Shown in pieces: positions 21,223 through 29,503 of a DNA stretch of 64,000 nucleotides. Positions within the stretch are counted from its first letter, which is position 1. Every line of letters begins with the position of its first letter. A program made the position numbers and the translations under genes. This DNA comes from Alkanindiges hydrocarboniclasticus (GTDB lineage Bacteria; Pseudomonadota; Gammaproteobacteria; Pseudomonadales; Moraxellaceae), in NCBI RefSeq assembly GCF_001982605.1, contig NZ_MLCN01000030.1:1-64000 (forward strand), written 5' to 3'. Under the pieces are notes generated by a model. The model worked only from the letters and a program-made list of their open reading frames with translations, was not told the DNA's origin and searched no databases.

Positions 21223-22365
21223 CTAGTCGACGGGGGACATTTCTGCGGCCAGCGCCTGTTGTTGCTGGCTCAGCAAGCTTAAAATTGGCCGGGTCAGCAA
21301 ATCATAGCGCCAGCCCAGTAAATAAGCCGGTAATTTGCTTTCATCTTCTTTTAAGGCAATAAGATTGATCATGGCACTAAGCCATTTCTTGCGCAGCAAC
21401 ACTTCAGCAGGCACTTGAATACTCTGGCTGACTGACGTCACATAATGGTTTACCTGATCAAGCAATTCATTGTTTTTAAAGCGCAAAGGCCTTGGCAAGC
21501 GTCCTGGCCACTGTGAATGTTCCGGCAGGTAATGCATTAAATCCAGAATGGTTTTACCATGCTCGCGCAGTACATTGGGACGTAAATCCTTGATACGCTG
21601 CATCTGGTAAGCATTCATGGGCTGCTTATCCAGCAAATCAACCATGGTACTGTTTTTTAAAATAAAACTTTTGGGCTGGTCGGTGGCACGGGCAATCTGT
21701 TCACGCCAGATGCACAGTTGCTGAAGCTGGGCCAGTTGCTTGCGGTTATAACGAAAGTTTGCCACATCAAGATACAACTCAGTAAGCGGCGTATCGCTGG
21801 CAATTTCATGCGCGCAGGTCTGGCAGTCTTGCAGCACATATTCCCACAGTTGCTTTTGCTGGAGCTGCTCCTGAATGGTTTTGGCCAGTGCCGGCAAATG
21901 AATGACATCATTGGCAGCATATTGCAACTGCTCTGGACGTAGCGGACGCGCCAGCCAGTCAGAACGGGTTTCACCCTTATCAATCTGTATATCGAGCTCT
22001 TGGCTTAAGGCCTGCTGATAGCTGAGTTGCAGGCCATGCCCCAAAAAGGCTAGCCCAACTTGGGTATCAAATACATTGGAGAGCGGTTTCTGGTTGGCAT
22101 AATAGTGAATCAGGTCAAGGTCTTCACCGCAGGCATGCAAAATATTCAGGCGTGCATTAAAAATAAGCAGCCATAAATCGGTTAAGTCCAGGGTTTTACC
22201 ATCCAGTAAAAATACCTGTCCTTCCACATTAATTTGCAATAATCCCAGACAAGGTCTTAATGTATTGACTTTAATAAATTCGGTATCCAGAGCATACGTA
22301 TCTGTACTCGCCATGACAGCGTACAAATCATACAGCTGATCCTGCTGAGTGATGTACTGGAACAT
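21223..22365 (-). CDS. rnd: Ribonuclease D
   Basis: RNase D is a 3'-5' exoribonuclease that trims tRNA precursors. The 380-residue protein has the DEDD-y catalytic set: Exo I YALDTEFIKVNTLRP near residue 24, Exo II HACGEDLDLIHYY near 78 and Exo III QYAANDVIHLPAL near 150. An HRDC domain follows (LYLDVANFRYNRKQLAQLQQLCIWREQIAR...; around 205-280). It is the first gene of an rnd-ycgL-membrane protein unit. Confidence 0.95.
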   Translation of the reverse strand: MFQYITQQDQLYDLYAVMASTDTYALDTEFIKVNTLRPCLGLLQINVEGQVFLLDGKTLDLTDLWLLIFNARLNILHACGEDLDLIHYYANQKPLSNVFDTQVGLAFLGHGLQLSYQQALSQELDIQIDKGETRSDWLARPLRPEQLQYAANDVIHLPALAKTIQEQLQQKQLWEYVLQDCQTCAHEIASDTPLTELYLDVANFRYNRKQLAQLQQLCIWREQIARATDQPKSFILKNSTMVDLLDKQPMNAYQMQRIKDLRPNVLREHGKTILDLMHYLPEHSQWPGRLPRPLRFKNNELLDQVNHYVTSVSQSIQVPAEVLLRKKWLSAMINLIALKEDESKLPAYLLGWRYDLLTRPILSLLSQQQQALAAEMSPVD

Positions 22366-22535
22366 CCATTTTCTACCGTAATAATCTAGGAAACCATTAA
22401 GCCATGTTGCCTAAGGGCTGACAAGTTAAAAGCAATAATTTAAGCAATAAGCCAACCATTTAGACACTTTTTAGCCAGTATATGCTCAGATATTATCCTT
22501 TTTTTAGCTTATTAATTAGCCAAACTTAAAATGCT

Positions 22536-23132
22536 TTAACGCACTGATAAACGATATTGCAGGGCCTGACTCAAAGTATGGCTATCCACGTATTCCAGTT
22601 CACCGCCCTGTGGTACGCCCTGAGCGATCCGGGTTACCTTGATAGGCAGGTTTTTGCTGGCTTCAATAATGTAGTGTGCAGTGGCTTGACCTTCGACTGT
22701 AGCATTGGTTGCCAGAATGACTTCACTGATTTCTTCATGATTAATGCGGGATAACAATAACGGGATGCCAATTTCTTCCGGGCCAATGCCATCCAGTGGT
22801 GACAAATGACCACCCAGCACAAAATACTTGCCCTTGAAACTGCCACTTTGCTCAATGGCAATCACATCGGCAGGGGACTCAACCACACAGAGTAAGTACT
22901 GGTCACGGTCATTCGAAATACAGATATTGCAAACTTCTTTTTCAGACAGTGAACGGCATACCGTACAGTTCTGGATGGAGTGCATGGCATGATTCAGTGC
23001 ATGTGCCAGATCCAGCGCCCCATGCCGATTACGGGACAGCAGGTGTAAAGCCATGCGCTGCGCCGATTTGGGACCAATACCCGGCAGCACCCGCAGGCGC
23101 TGCACCAGTTCATCGAAAGCTGGACTAAACAT
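22536..23132 (-). CDS. recR: Recombination mediator RecR
   Basis: RecR works with RecO and RecF to load RecA onto gapped DNA. Starting at the ATG at 23130-23132 ([13 protein letters not shown]) gives 198 residues, the usual length. The nine extra upstream codons of the longer frame belong to a structured spacer. Features in order: the helix-hairpin-helix [19 protein letters not shown], the C4 zinc finger [16 protein letters not shown] near residue 57, and the Toprim domain [17 protein letters not shown] near 80 to [16 protein letters not shown]. No close ribosome-binding site is visible, and a hairpin abuts the start codon. Confidence 0.95.
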   Translation of the reverse strand: MFSPAFDELVQRLRVLPGIGPKSAQRMALHLLSRNRHGALDLAHALNHAMHSIQNCTVCRSLSEKEVCNICISNDRDQYLLCVVESPADVIAIEQSGSFKGKYFVLGGHLSPLDGIGPEEIGIPLLLSRINHEEISEVILATNATVEGQATAHYIIEASKNLPIKVTRIAQGVPQGGELEYVDSHTLSQALQYRLSVR

Positions 23133-23325
23133 GAGCGAGGACCAGTCCTTGCGAAGCAATGCTTCTCATGCTCGCTCCGAGTGCAAGATGAGCAGCTATG
23201 CGGCGAACGGCGAGGGTTCGCAAAGCACTACACGGCCCGAGCGCAAAAGTGAATAGCTTTGCCACGCAAGTGCTCCATAAGGTAGCTATGCTAGGCGTTG
23301 GAAGAATAAGGCTTGGTAAAGCCTT
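23133..23325. other. Highly structured, G+C-rich spacer between ybaB and recR
   Basis: The 246-base gap between these normally adjacent genes is packed with inverted repeats: GAGCGAG/CTCGCTC (23133-23139 with 23171-23177) enclosing GAAGC-AAT-GCTTC (23153-23165), CGAAC/GTTCG (23204-23208 with 23216-23220), GCAAAGC/GCTTTGC (23220-23226 with 23256-23262) and AAGGCTT/AAGCCTT (23308-23314 with 23319-23325). A 77-codon minus-strand frame crosses it but ignores these structures. It could be a dispersed palindromic element, a structured leader or a small RNA. Confidence 0.55.
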
Positions 23326-23378
23326 ACCACTGGAAAAAAACATTTCCGACATAGTCATCCTGCGCTATAAATCCTGAA

Positions 23379-23708
23379 TTAAAACAGGCCTGCCATTCCC
23401 GGTGGAAGTCCCATGCCACTATTGGCTTTTTGCATGGTTTCTTCTGAAACAGTTTCAGCCTGACGTACTGCATCATTAATGGCGGCGGCAATTAAATCTT
23501 CAATGATGTCTGCTTCGTCTTTTAGTAACTCGGGATCAATCTGAAGACGCTTTACCACAAAACGTCCATTCATGGTCACTTTCACCAGACCGCCGCCAGC
23601 TTCGCCTTGCACTTCGGTCTGTGCCAGTTGTTCCTTGGCCTTCTTGATATTGACTTCCATATCTTTTTGCATGCGTTGTGCTTGCTGCATCAGCATATTG
23701 ATGTTCAT
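23379..23708 (-). CDS. ybaB: Nucleoid-associated protein of the YbaB/EbfC family
   Basis: YbaB/EbfC proteins are small DNA-binding dimers. The 109-residue sequence is typical: [44 protein letters not shown]-type start, [14 protein letters not shown] in the middle and [10 protein letters not shown] at the C-terminus. The ybaB-recR order is the conserved bacterial arrangement, although the spacing here is larger than usual. dnaX, the frequent upstream partner, is not present. Confidence 0.95.
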   Translation of the reverse strand: MNINMLMQQAQRMQKDMEVNIKKAKEQLAQTEVQGEAGGGLVKVTMNGRFVVKRLQIDPELLKDEADIIEDLIAAAINDAVRQAETVSEETMQKANSGMGLPPGMAGLF

Positions 23709-23752
23709 GTCATAACTCCTGATAAATAAGAAATAAAACGGATTAAATGGAT

Positions 23753-24991
23753 TTAAACCAGCTGGTCAAGACCACGCGCCAAGTCAGCTTTGATATCATC
23801 AATATCTTCCAGACCTACCGATACGCGCAGCAAGCCTTCTACAATACCTGCCGCAGCTTTAGCTTCGGCGGGTAGCTTGCCATGCGTTGTCGTGGCCGGA
23901 TGCGTAATAGTAGATTTAGCGTCACCCAGATTACCAGTAATGGAAATAAATCTGGTCTGGTCAATGACGGCCCATGCACCATCACGCTCGCCTTTTACAA
24001 TAAACGATACTATGCCGCCGAATGCCCGCTGCTGCTGTTTGGCTAGCGCATGGCCGGGATGACTTTCCAGACCACTATAAAATACTTTTTCAACCGCAGG
24101 ATGGGCTTGTAACCAGTTTGCCAGTTGCAATGCACTTTTTGAGTGCGCATCCATCCGCAGGCGCAGGGTTTCAAGTCCCTTAAGGAATACCCATGCATTG
24201 AACGGACTCATGCTGGGGCCACAAGTACGAATTACTGCAAATACTTCTTCAAGTAACTTGGCATTACCCACCACAGCGCCGCCGAGCGCACGGCCCTGCC
24301 CATCCAGATATTTGGTTGCAGAATGAATAACCAGATCAACACCAAATTTTAGCGGTTGCTGTAAGGCTGGGGTACAAAAACAGTTGTCTACAGCCAGCAG
24401 AATATCATGCTGATGGGCCAGACTGGCCAGTACAGTTAAGTCAGCCACTTCCGACAACGGATTACTGGGAGATTCACAAAAAAACAGTCTGGTTTTGCCC
24501 GGCTGGATGGCATTTTGCCACTGGTTCAAATCTGTTAAGTCAACAAACGTAATATCCACGCCAAACTTGCGCATGTATTTGTCAAACATGGCGGTAGTAG
24601 TACCAAATACCGCACGCGAACACACGACATGATCCCCAGCCTTGAGAAACGCCAGCGCTGTTGCCAGAATGGCGCCCATCCCGGAAGACGTGGCCACACA
24701 GCGCTCGCCCCCCTCCAGTGCGGCCAGTCGTTCTTCAAACATGCGCACGGTAGGATTGGTAAAACGCGAGTATATATTGCCCTGCTTTTGGTTGGAAAAG
24801 TAAGCCGCAGCATCCGCAGCACTTTGATAGACAAACGAAGAGGTTAGAAAAATAGGTTCGCCATGTTCGCCTTCATGCGTGCGATGATGGCCAGTACGCA
24901 ATGCAATGGTGTCAAAATGCTGGCTTTGCTGCTCCTGATCCGGCACGGTACTACTAAATGTATTAGGCTCAAAATCAGGCGATTGACTCAT
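23753..24991 (-). CDS. metZ: O-succinylhomoserine sulfhydrylase
   Basis: A PLP enzyme of the Cys/Met metabolism family, 412 residues from the ATG at 24989-24991 (GAGAG ribosome-binding site; the longer frame would add 25 hydrophobic residues without support). Motifs: [23 protein letters not shown] near residue 80, SSGMGAI near 105, [10 protein letters not shown] near 175, [13 protein letters not shown] near 205 and the PLP lysine in [16 protein letters not shown] near 225. The Cys-containing DNCFCTP and GQGRALGG segments favour MetZ (direct sulfhydrylation of O-succinylhomoserine to homocysteine) over cystathionine gamma-synthase. Confidence 0.9.
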   Translation of the reverse strand: MSQSPDFEPNTFSSTVPDQEQQSQHFDTIALRTGHHRTHEGEHGEPIFLTSSFVYQSAADAAAYFSNQKQGNIYSRFTNPTVRMFEERLAALEGGERCVATSSGMGAILATALAFLKAGDHVVCSRAVFGTTTAMFDKYMRKFGVDITFVDLTDLNQWQNAIQPGKTRLFFCESPSNPLSEVADLTVLASLAHQHDILLAVDNCFCTPALQQPLKFGVDLVIHSATKYLDGQGRALGGAVVGNAKLLEEVFAVIRTCGPSMSPFNAWVFLKGLETLRLRMDAHSKSALQLANWLQAHPAVEKVFYSGLESHPGHALAKQQQRAFGGIVSFIVKGERDGAWAVIDQTRFISITGNLGDAKSTITHPATTTHGKLPAEAKAAAGIVEGLLRVSVGLEDIDDIKADLARGLDQLV

Positions 24992-25310
24992 TTTTTCTCT
25001 CGAAGTGCTTAAAAACACATGAATAAAACAAAGGGTAATTGTGAGAGCGGCAAACCTACCCGTCAAGGTTAAATTATTAGAAAATTGCTATTTAGCTGGG
25101 ATGAGTTCCTATTGAAATTGACAAAGAATTGGATAAGTCAGCAATTGATGGTTTTGAAAATACAAATTGTCAATAAAGCCAAATCTTCAGCGGCTGTATC
25201 GGTTTAAAATTAGCGCTATTGTATTATATGACAGGTTATCGCATATAGCCTTTGAAGCTATTGTGGTTTACCTGCTGTATCCCGTTACAACATATTCCTA
25301 GAGTTCTGCC
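24992..25310. other. Divergent regulatory gap between metZ and the PhaC-like gene
   Basis: These 319 bases separate divergent starts. The sequence is A+T-rich with TTGACA-like and TATAAT-like hexamers around 25115-25230, but no hairpin, riboswitch-like structure or small ORF with a ribosome-binding site stands out. Confidence 0.4.
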
Positions 25311-26444
25311 ATGTCCAATTTGTTTAAACCCAAGGCATTCACCTCAAAACCCAAGCCGTTGAAATCCATGAGCCAGTTACGCAAGAATCCACGCCTGATT
25401 AATGCCTATGACCGGTTGTTTAACAAGGCGCCACTGGTGCAATCTGGCAGAACGGCTTATCAGGAGGTTTATCATGATGGGCTGGCGACTTTGCGCTACT
25501 ATGCGGCTGCAGCCAATGCCTCTAAAAAATACCGGGTTCCGCTGGTATTTGTTGCACCGCTGGCCATTAATATGGAAATTTATGACCTGTTTAATGACCG
25601 TTCGCTGGTTAGCTATTTTACAGCACAGGGCTTTGACGTTTACCTGATGGACTGGGGTAATCCATCACGCAAGCATGCAAACCTGAATTTTGAGCATTAT
25701 GTGCTGGAGCTTATGCCAAACATGCTGGCTCAGGTGCGCCAGCACAGTGGCCAGCAGCAGGTTACATTGCATGGCTGGAGCATGGCTGGTGTATTTACTT
25801 TGCTCTATGCAGCAGCCACCAAAGACCCAGACATTAAAAATATTATTATTCTGGGCACGCCAATTGATGCCTATGCATCTGGTGGTATTGGCAGGCTTTA
25901 TCGCCATGCCGGAAACAGCTTCCGCTGGTTACAGAACAAAATCGGTCTGCATCCGCGGCAGTTGCCAGCGCCATTGTTGCACTCTCCCGGCTGGTCAAAT
26001 GCCCTGGGATTTAAGTTGCTTGACCCGGTTGGCACCCTTAAAGGCCATATTAACCTGCTCCGTCAACTGGATGACCGCAAGGCTGTTGAGGCACACGCCA
26101 CGCTGGGTTCATTTTTAAACAATATGGTGGATTATCCCGGTGGCATAAATCGCGATATGCTGCTAAAAGTATGGATGGAAAACAGCTTGAGCCGTGGTGA
26201 GTTTCCAATTGGTGGCAAGACCGTTTATCTCAAAGACATTCATGCTTCGCTACTGGCAGGTGGTGGACGCAATGATGGCATGGTCACTGTCGACTCTGTA
26301 CGTCCGCTAACCCGTCTGCTGGGGACTGATGACACAACCTTTACCACCATTGCTGGTGGCCATGTGGGGTTAATGAGTAGCCAGCAGGCGGCCACAGAAT
26401 TCTGGCCACTGATGGCAAACTGGCTGTCAACACGCTCAAGTTAG
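25311..26444 (+). CDS. PHA-synthase-like alpha/beta hydrolase with Ser in place of the catalytic Cys
   Basis: The 377-residue protein follows the layout of short class III-type PhaC proteins: PLVFVAPLAINMEIYDL near residue 80, SLVSYFTAQGFDVYLMDWGNPSRKH near 100-125, a nucleophile elbow near 160, and a late GGRNDGMVTVDSVRPL / IAGGHVGLMSS segment carrying the expected Asp and His. The elbow reads GWSMAG, so the PHA-synthase Cys (usual G-x-C-x-G-G) is replaced by Ser. That favours an esterase, depolymerase or acyltransferase over polymer synthesis. Members of the PhaC family use the Cys as acyl acceptor. It has no phaA, phaB or phaE neighbour. The dehydrogenase at 26516 follows in the same direction. 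Confidence 0.75.
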   Translation: MSNLFKPKAFTSKPKPLKSMSQLRKNPRLINAYDRLFNKAPLVQSGRTAYQEVYHDGLATLRYYAAAANASKKYRVPLVFVAPLAINMEIYDLFNDRSLVSYFTAQGFDVYLMDWGNPSRKHANLNFEHYVLELMPNMLAQVRQHSGQQQVTLHGWSMAGVFTLLYAAATKDPDIKNIIILGTPIDAYASGGIGRLYRHAGNSFRWLQNKIGLHPRQLPAPLLHSPGWSNALGFKLLDPVGTLKGHINLLRQLDDRKAVEAHATLGSFLNNMVDYPGGINRDMLLKVWMENSLSRGEFPIGGKTVYLKDIHASLLAGGGRNDGMVTVDSVRPLTRLLGTDDTTFTTIAGGHVGLMSSQQAATEFWPLMANWLSTRSS

Positions 26445-26515
26445 GCTTGCAAAGACTGCTTTTTGTTGATTAGTCTTGGCGGCACCTTAACCAGATTTTC
26501 AGGAAAAAGTGGGTA

Positions 26516-27391
26516 ATGACGATCAACTCTGTTGCATTTATTGGGCTGGGTGCCATGGGATGGCGCATGGCTGCACATCTTCCCAAAGCATTTGCTGATG
26601 TGCGGGTTTGGAACCGGACATTTAGCAAGGCACAACAACATGCAGCAGAATTTGGCACCCGGGCTGTTAGCATTGAAGACGCGGTACAAGCCGATATCAT
26701 TTTCTCCTGCCTACCCACCAGTAGCGAAGTTGAAACCCTGATCGCCGAGCATTTGCCCAAGGCTGGCAGTATCTGGGTGGATTGCACCAGTGGTGAGCCC
26801 ACCTCAGCACAATACCTGAATGCACACTTGCAGGCCCGTGATGTGGCTTTTCTGGATGCCCCGGTTTCAGGCCAGACGATTGGTGCAGAAAAAGGCACTT
26901 TAACAGTCATGGTGGGGGGTAATGCCAATGCCCTGTTACGTGCTCGTCCTGCCATTGAACCCTTTGCCGGCTTGATCCAGCATGTGGGTGACAGTGGATC
27001 GGGATTTGCAGTCAAAGCCGTCAACAATATGCTACTGGCCGTTAACTTATGGGCAGCGGCTGAGGGCTTTAGTGCCCTAAAAGCACATGGTGTAGATATG
27101 CAGGGTGCACTGGCCTGTATTAATGCCTCTAGCGGCAAAAGCAATGCCACTGAAACCGTTTTGCCACAGCGGGTTTTTAACCGCAGCTTTCCCAATACAT
27201 TTGCCTTAAATTTGCTGGCCAAGGATGCAGGTATTGCCCTTGATCTGGTGCAGCGAGCCAAACTGCCTGCTCCGGTTTTAGCGCTCACCCAAAGCCTGAT
27301 TCGCGCGGCCAGCGACACCTCAGCCAGTGACAGCGACTTTTCAGCAGCAGTCAAAATGCTGGAACGCTGGACCAATATTGAATTAAGCTAA
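26516..27391 (+). CDS. NAD(P)-dependent beta-hydroxyacid dehydrogenase
   Basis: The 291-residue protein belongs to the 3-hydroxyisobutyrate/6-phosphogluconate dehydrogenase superfamily. It has the dinucleotide loop FIGLGAMGWRMAAHL at residue 6, the substrate-binding element LDAPVSGQTIGAEKGTLTVMVGG near 117 and the catalytic Lys in GFAVKAVNNMLLAVNLWAAAEGFSAL near 165. The substrate cannot be read off (hydroxyisobutyrate, tartronate semialdehyde or glyoxylate-type acids are possible). It lies 71 bases after the PhaC-like gene and 65 before the HIT gene, all in the same direction. Confidence 0.88.
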   Translation: MTINSVAFIGLGAMGWRMAAHLPKAFADVRVWNRTFSKAQQHAAEFGTRAVSIEDAVQADIIFSCLPTSSEVETLIAEHLPKAGSIWVDCTSGEPTSAQYLNAHLQARDVAFLDAPVSGQTIGAEKGTLTVMVGGNANALLRARPAIEPFAGLIQHVGDSGSGFAVKAVNNMLLAVNLWAAAEGFSALKAHGVDMQGALACINASSGKSNATETVLPQRVFNRSFPNTFALNLLAKDAGIALDLVQRAKLPAPVLALTQSLIRAASDTSASDSDFSAAVKMLERWTNIELS

Positions 27392-27456
27392 CCAGTTATT
27401 TTTTAAATTTTTTCAACCCTGTTACTACTGTTACCCCAAAATAAAGGAGCCTTGCC

Positions 27457-27873
27457 ATGGCTTATGATGACCAGAATATTTTTGCCAAAATTTTACGTGG
27501 TGAAATTCCTTGCACCAAGGTGTATGAAGATGACAAAACTTTAGCCTTTATGGATATCATGCCGCAGGCTGACGGGCATACACTGGTAATTCCCAAGGAA
27601 CCAGCTGAAACGCTAATGGATCTATCTGCCGATTCAGCAGCTTATACCATCAATATTGTACAAAAAGTGGGCAGTGCCATTAAAAAGGCATTGGGTGCAG
27701 AAGGTATTGTGCTGATGCAACTGAATGGCAGCAAAGCCGGACAAACCGTACCGCATATTCACTTTCATTTAATCCCAAGTTCCATTCATGAACTGGGCAA
27801 GCATGCCACACAAATGGGTGATCAAGAGAAAATCAGGCAGTTGGCTGAAAAAATCTGCGCTGAGTTGGTTTAA
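27457..27873 (+). CDS. HIT family nucleotide hydrolase/transferase
   Basis: The 138-residue protein carries the histidine triad PHIHFHLIPSS near residue 105, preceded by the HIT-typical IFAKILRGEIPCTKVYEDDKTLAF start and HTLVIPKEP near 45. HINT-type members hydrolyse nucleoside phosphoramidates. The physiological substrate is not clear. It has an AAGGAG ribosome-binding site and is followed by a hairpin that contains a ten-codon ORF. Confidence 0.93.
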   Translation: MAYDDQNIFAKILRGEIPCTKVYEDDKTLAFMDIMPQADGHTLVIPKEPAETLMDLSADSAAYTINIVQKVGSAIKKALGAEGIVLMQLNGSKAGQTVPHIHFHLIPSSIHELGKHATQMGDQEKIRQLAEKICAELV

Positions 27874-27882
27874 AAGTAGGAG

Positions 27883-27919
27883 CTTATAATGACTGATTTA
27901 TTGGATCGGCCATTATAAG
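27883..27919 (+). other. Hairpin containing a nine-residue mini-ORF with a perfect ribosome-binding site
   Basis: CTTATAATG (27883-27891) and CATTATAAG (27911-27919) are exact inverted repeats around a 19-nt loop. Within it ATG-ACT-GAT-TTA-TTG-GAT-CGG-CCA-TTA-TAA (27889-27918) encodes MTDLLDRPL after AGGAG at 27878-27882. Start and stop codons lie in the two arms. It could be a leaderless remnant, a peptide gene or a terminator-like structure. Confidence 0.4.
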
Positions 27920-27934
27920 CGCCTTTAAATTATT

Positions 27935-28729
27935 TTAATTTTTTGTGGTGCTAGCCGTATTCAACTTAAAAACAGATAATCTTAAAAATATAGGCAAGCG
28001 AAATATCAGTTGCAAACTTAAAGCACTGATTATCGCAATAATAACTGGCCACCAAAACCCATGACTCTGCCATGTAATAGTAAGAATTAGAAAAAACAGA
28101 CTCAATGAACATAAGCCCTTTACCATGCCGCGATATAACTGTGTGACGGCTGCGGCACCCTGACTACGATGGGTAAATATCGCGAGCACCGAGCCAATCA
28201 CTGGAAATACTGCCAGTATGCCACTCCAGTTGCCGCCCAGTAATTGCGCTGATTGCGTTACTGCAAGGGTTAAAACAGCGCCTGATATTAATCGTAGCGG
28301 TAAATCCTTCAAAGTGCTTGAACCCATTGGCTCAAATGAAACTTTCGGCAATAAAACAGGTGTCAGTACAATAGCTATTAAAGCCAAAATCACTGCAAAA
28401 AAAGGTGTCAAGGTTAGTTGTGCCAATAAAAATGCGGTAGCCAGCCAGACCAAAAGCGACAATGCGTAAGTCACTGGCCAGCTTTTTGACAAACTCAGCC
28501 AGCTATAGGCTAAGCCAAAAGCCAATAATGCAACTACTGAAACAATGGCAGAAGTTGATGCAACAACGCCAAACGCCTGTCCCTGCTCTAATGCCAGAAA
28601 TATAACAATTGGCCCGGCAACTATCGGCAAACCACCCAGCAGGCCTGCCAGTTGCGCACCCCATTTTTTTCCAGCCAAGGTAACCAGTGCAATAAATAAA
28701 GGCACAATAGTCAGTTTTAAAAGCAGCAT
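27935..28729 (-). CDS. Polytopic inner-membrane protein of unknown function
   Basis: The 264-residue protein has eight to nine hydrophobic segments and almost no soluble part. Its N-terminal half (KKWGAQLAGLLGGLPIVAGPIVIFLALEQG) recurs weakly in the second half (SAQLLGGNWSGILAVFPVIGSVLAIFTHRSQG), which suggests an internal duplication. I do not recognise the family. The G-G-L-P and F-P-V-I-G loops resemble small transporter-like membrane proteins such as GlpM, but the similarity is not enough for a name. It is convergent with the HIT gene. Confidence 0.65.
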   Translation of the reverse strand: MLLLKLTIVPLFIALVTLAGKKWGAQLAGLLGGLPIVAGPIVIFLALEQGQAFGVVASTSAIVSVVALLAFGLAYSWLSLSKSWPVTYALSLLVWLATAFLLAQLTLTPFFAVILALIAIVLTPVLLPKVSFEPMGSSTLKDLPLRLISGAVLTLAVTQSAQLLGGNWSGILAVFPVIGSVLAIFTHRSQGAAAVTQLYRGMVKGLCSLSLFFLILTITWQSHGFWWPVIIAIISALSLQLIFRLPIFLRLSVFKLNTASTTKN

Positions 28730-28757
28730 GATTTTCCTTATATTTTATAGTAATGTT

Positions 28758-29441
28758 TTAAAGATATATTATTGAATAATAAAAACTTAAGCCAGTAAAT
28801 GCACTAAAGTTATTTCTTGTCGCGCCGATCCCCGTTTTTTTGGCAGGACTGCCCGCCATAATGGCATAGGCTTCTACATGACGGGTAACGGTACTGTCCA
28901 TTCCAATAACAGCAAAGTCCTCAATATTGACACCATCAACCACACCAACATTGGCTCCCAGCCAAACATCTTTTCCAATCTGAATTCCGGTTGAACTAAC
29001 GGCCTGCTCATGAATGGTACTGTCGAGTTTCATGCCATGATTAAACGCATAGATATGGCAATAGGCAGCCAGTCTGGCATTGTCGCTAATATGAATACCC
29101 TTGCGGCCGCCATCCAGCGTGCAATGATGATTTAAGGCCACTTGTTTGCCCAGTGTAATAGGGCCATGCAGCACACAATCGGCTGCAATAAAACTACCAT
29201 CACCAATAATAATATCGCGGTTTGGCTCGGCAAACAGGTGTGCATCCGGTGAAATAAAACAGTCCTTACCAATCTGCACGCTTTCCATGCTTTGCAAATA
29301 ATCCTGATATTCCTGCTGCCATGCCTGCGCCCATTCCTTGTGCTTGGGCTTTAAACGCCAGTATAGCCATGGCATGTAGCTTAAGCGGTTTTTATGTTGC
29401 TCACGATATTTAAGCAATGGATCAGAAGATTCTACTGTCAT
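28758..29441 (-). CDS. Hexapeptide-repeat (left-handed beta-helix) acyltransferase
   Basis: The 227-residue protein has an N-terminal helical region (residues 1-50, many W, Y and basic residues) and then hexapeptide repeats (VQIGKDCFISPDAHLF, IIIGDGSFIAADCVLHGPITLGKQVALNHHCTL, IHISDNARLAAYCHIYAFNHG). The HIYAFNHG segment supplies the catalytic-His region of maltose/galactoside-type O-acetyltransferases, and GIQIGKDVWLGANVGVVDGVNIEDFAVIGMDSTVTR is the coenzyme A-binding coil. It probably O-acetylates a sugar or surface glycan, with the acceptor unknown. It lies between the glnS terminator and the membrane-protein gene. Confidence 0.85.
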   Translation of the reverse strand: MTVESSDPLLKYREQHKNRLSYMPWLYWRLKPKHKEWAQAWQQEYQDYLQSMESVQIGKDCFISPDAHLFAEPNRDIIIGDGSFIAADCVLHGPITLGKQVALNHHCTLDGGRKGIHISDNARLAAYCHIYAFNHGMKLDSTIHEQAVSSTGIQIGKDVWLGANVGVVDGVNIEDFAVIGMDSTVTRHVEAYAIMAGSPAKKTGIGATRNNFSAFTGLSFYYSIIYL

Positions 29442-29452
29442 CAGTTAAAAGA

Positions 29453-29480
29453 CCAAAAGCCTCCCTTCAATAAGGGAGGT
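29453..29480 (-). terminator. Terminator after glnS
   Basis: Perfect 8-bp stem CCTCCCTT (29460-29467) with AAGGGAGG (29472-29479), loop CAAT. On the minus strand it is followed by CTTTTGG. Confidence 0.75.
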
Positions 29481-29503
29481 TGGGAGGGTTCAGAAGTAAA
29501 AAT

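Noticed and set aside
23125-23358. 77-codon minus-strand ORF across the ybaB-recR spacer
   Set aside because: It overlaps the recR start region and reads through several perfect hairpins. The sequence looks like translated structure rather than a protein.
26470-27375. 301-codon minus-strand ORF
   Set aside because: It is antisense to the complete beta-hydroxyacid dehydrogenase, whose motifs are intact. The reverse product has a Ser/Ala-rich shadow composition.
25311-27873. PHA synthesis operon
   Set aside because: The PhaC-like protein lacks the catalytic Cys, and no phaA, phaB, phaE, phaR or phasin gene is adjacent. The following genes are a hydroxyacid dehydrogenase and a HIT protein.
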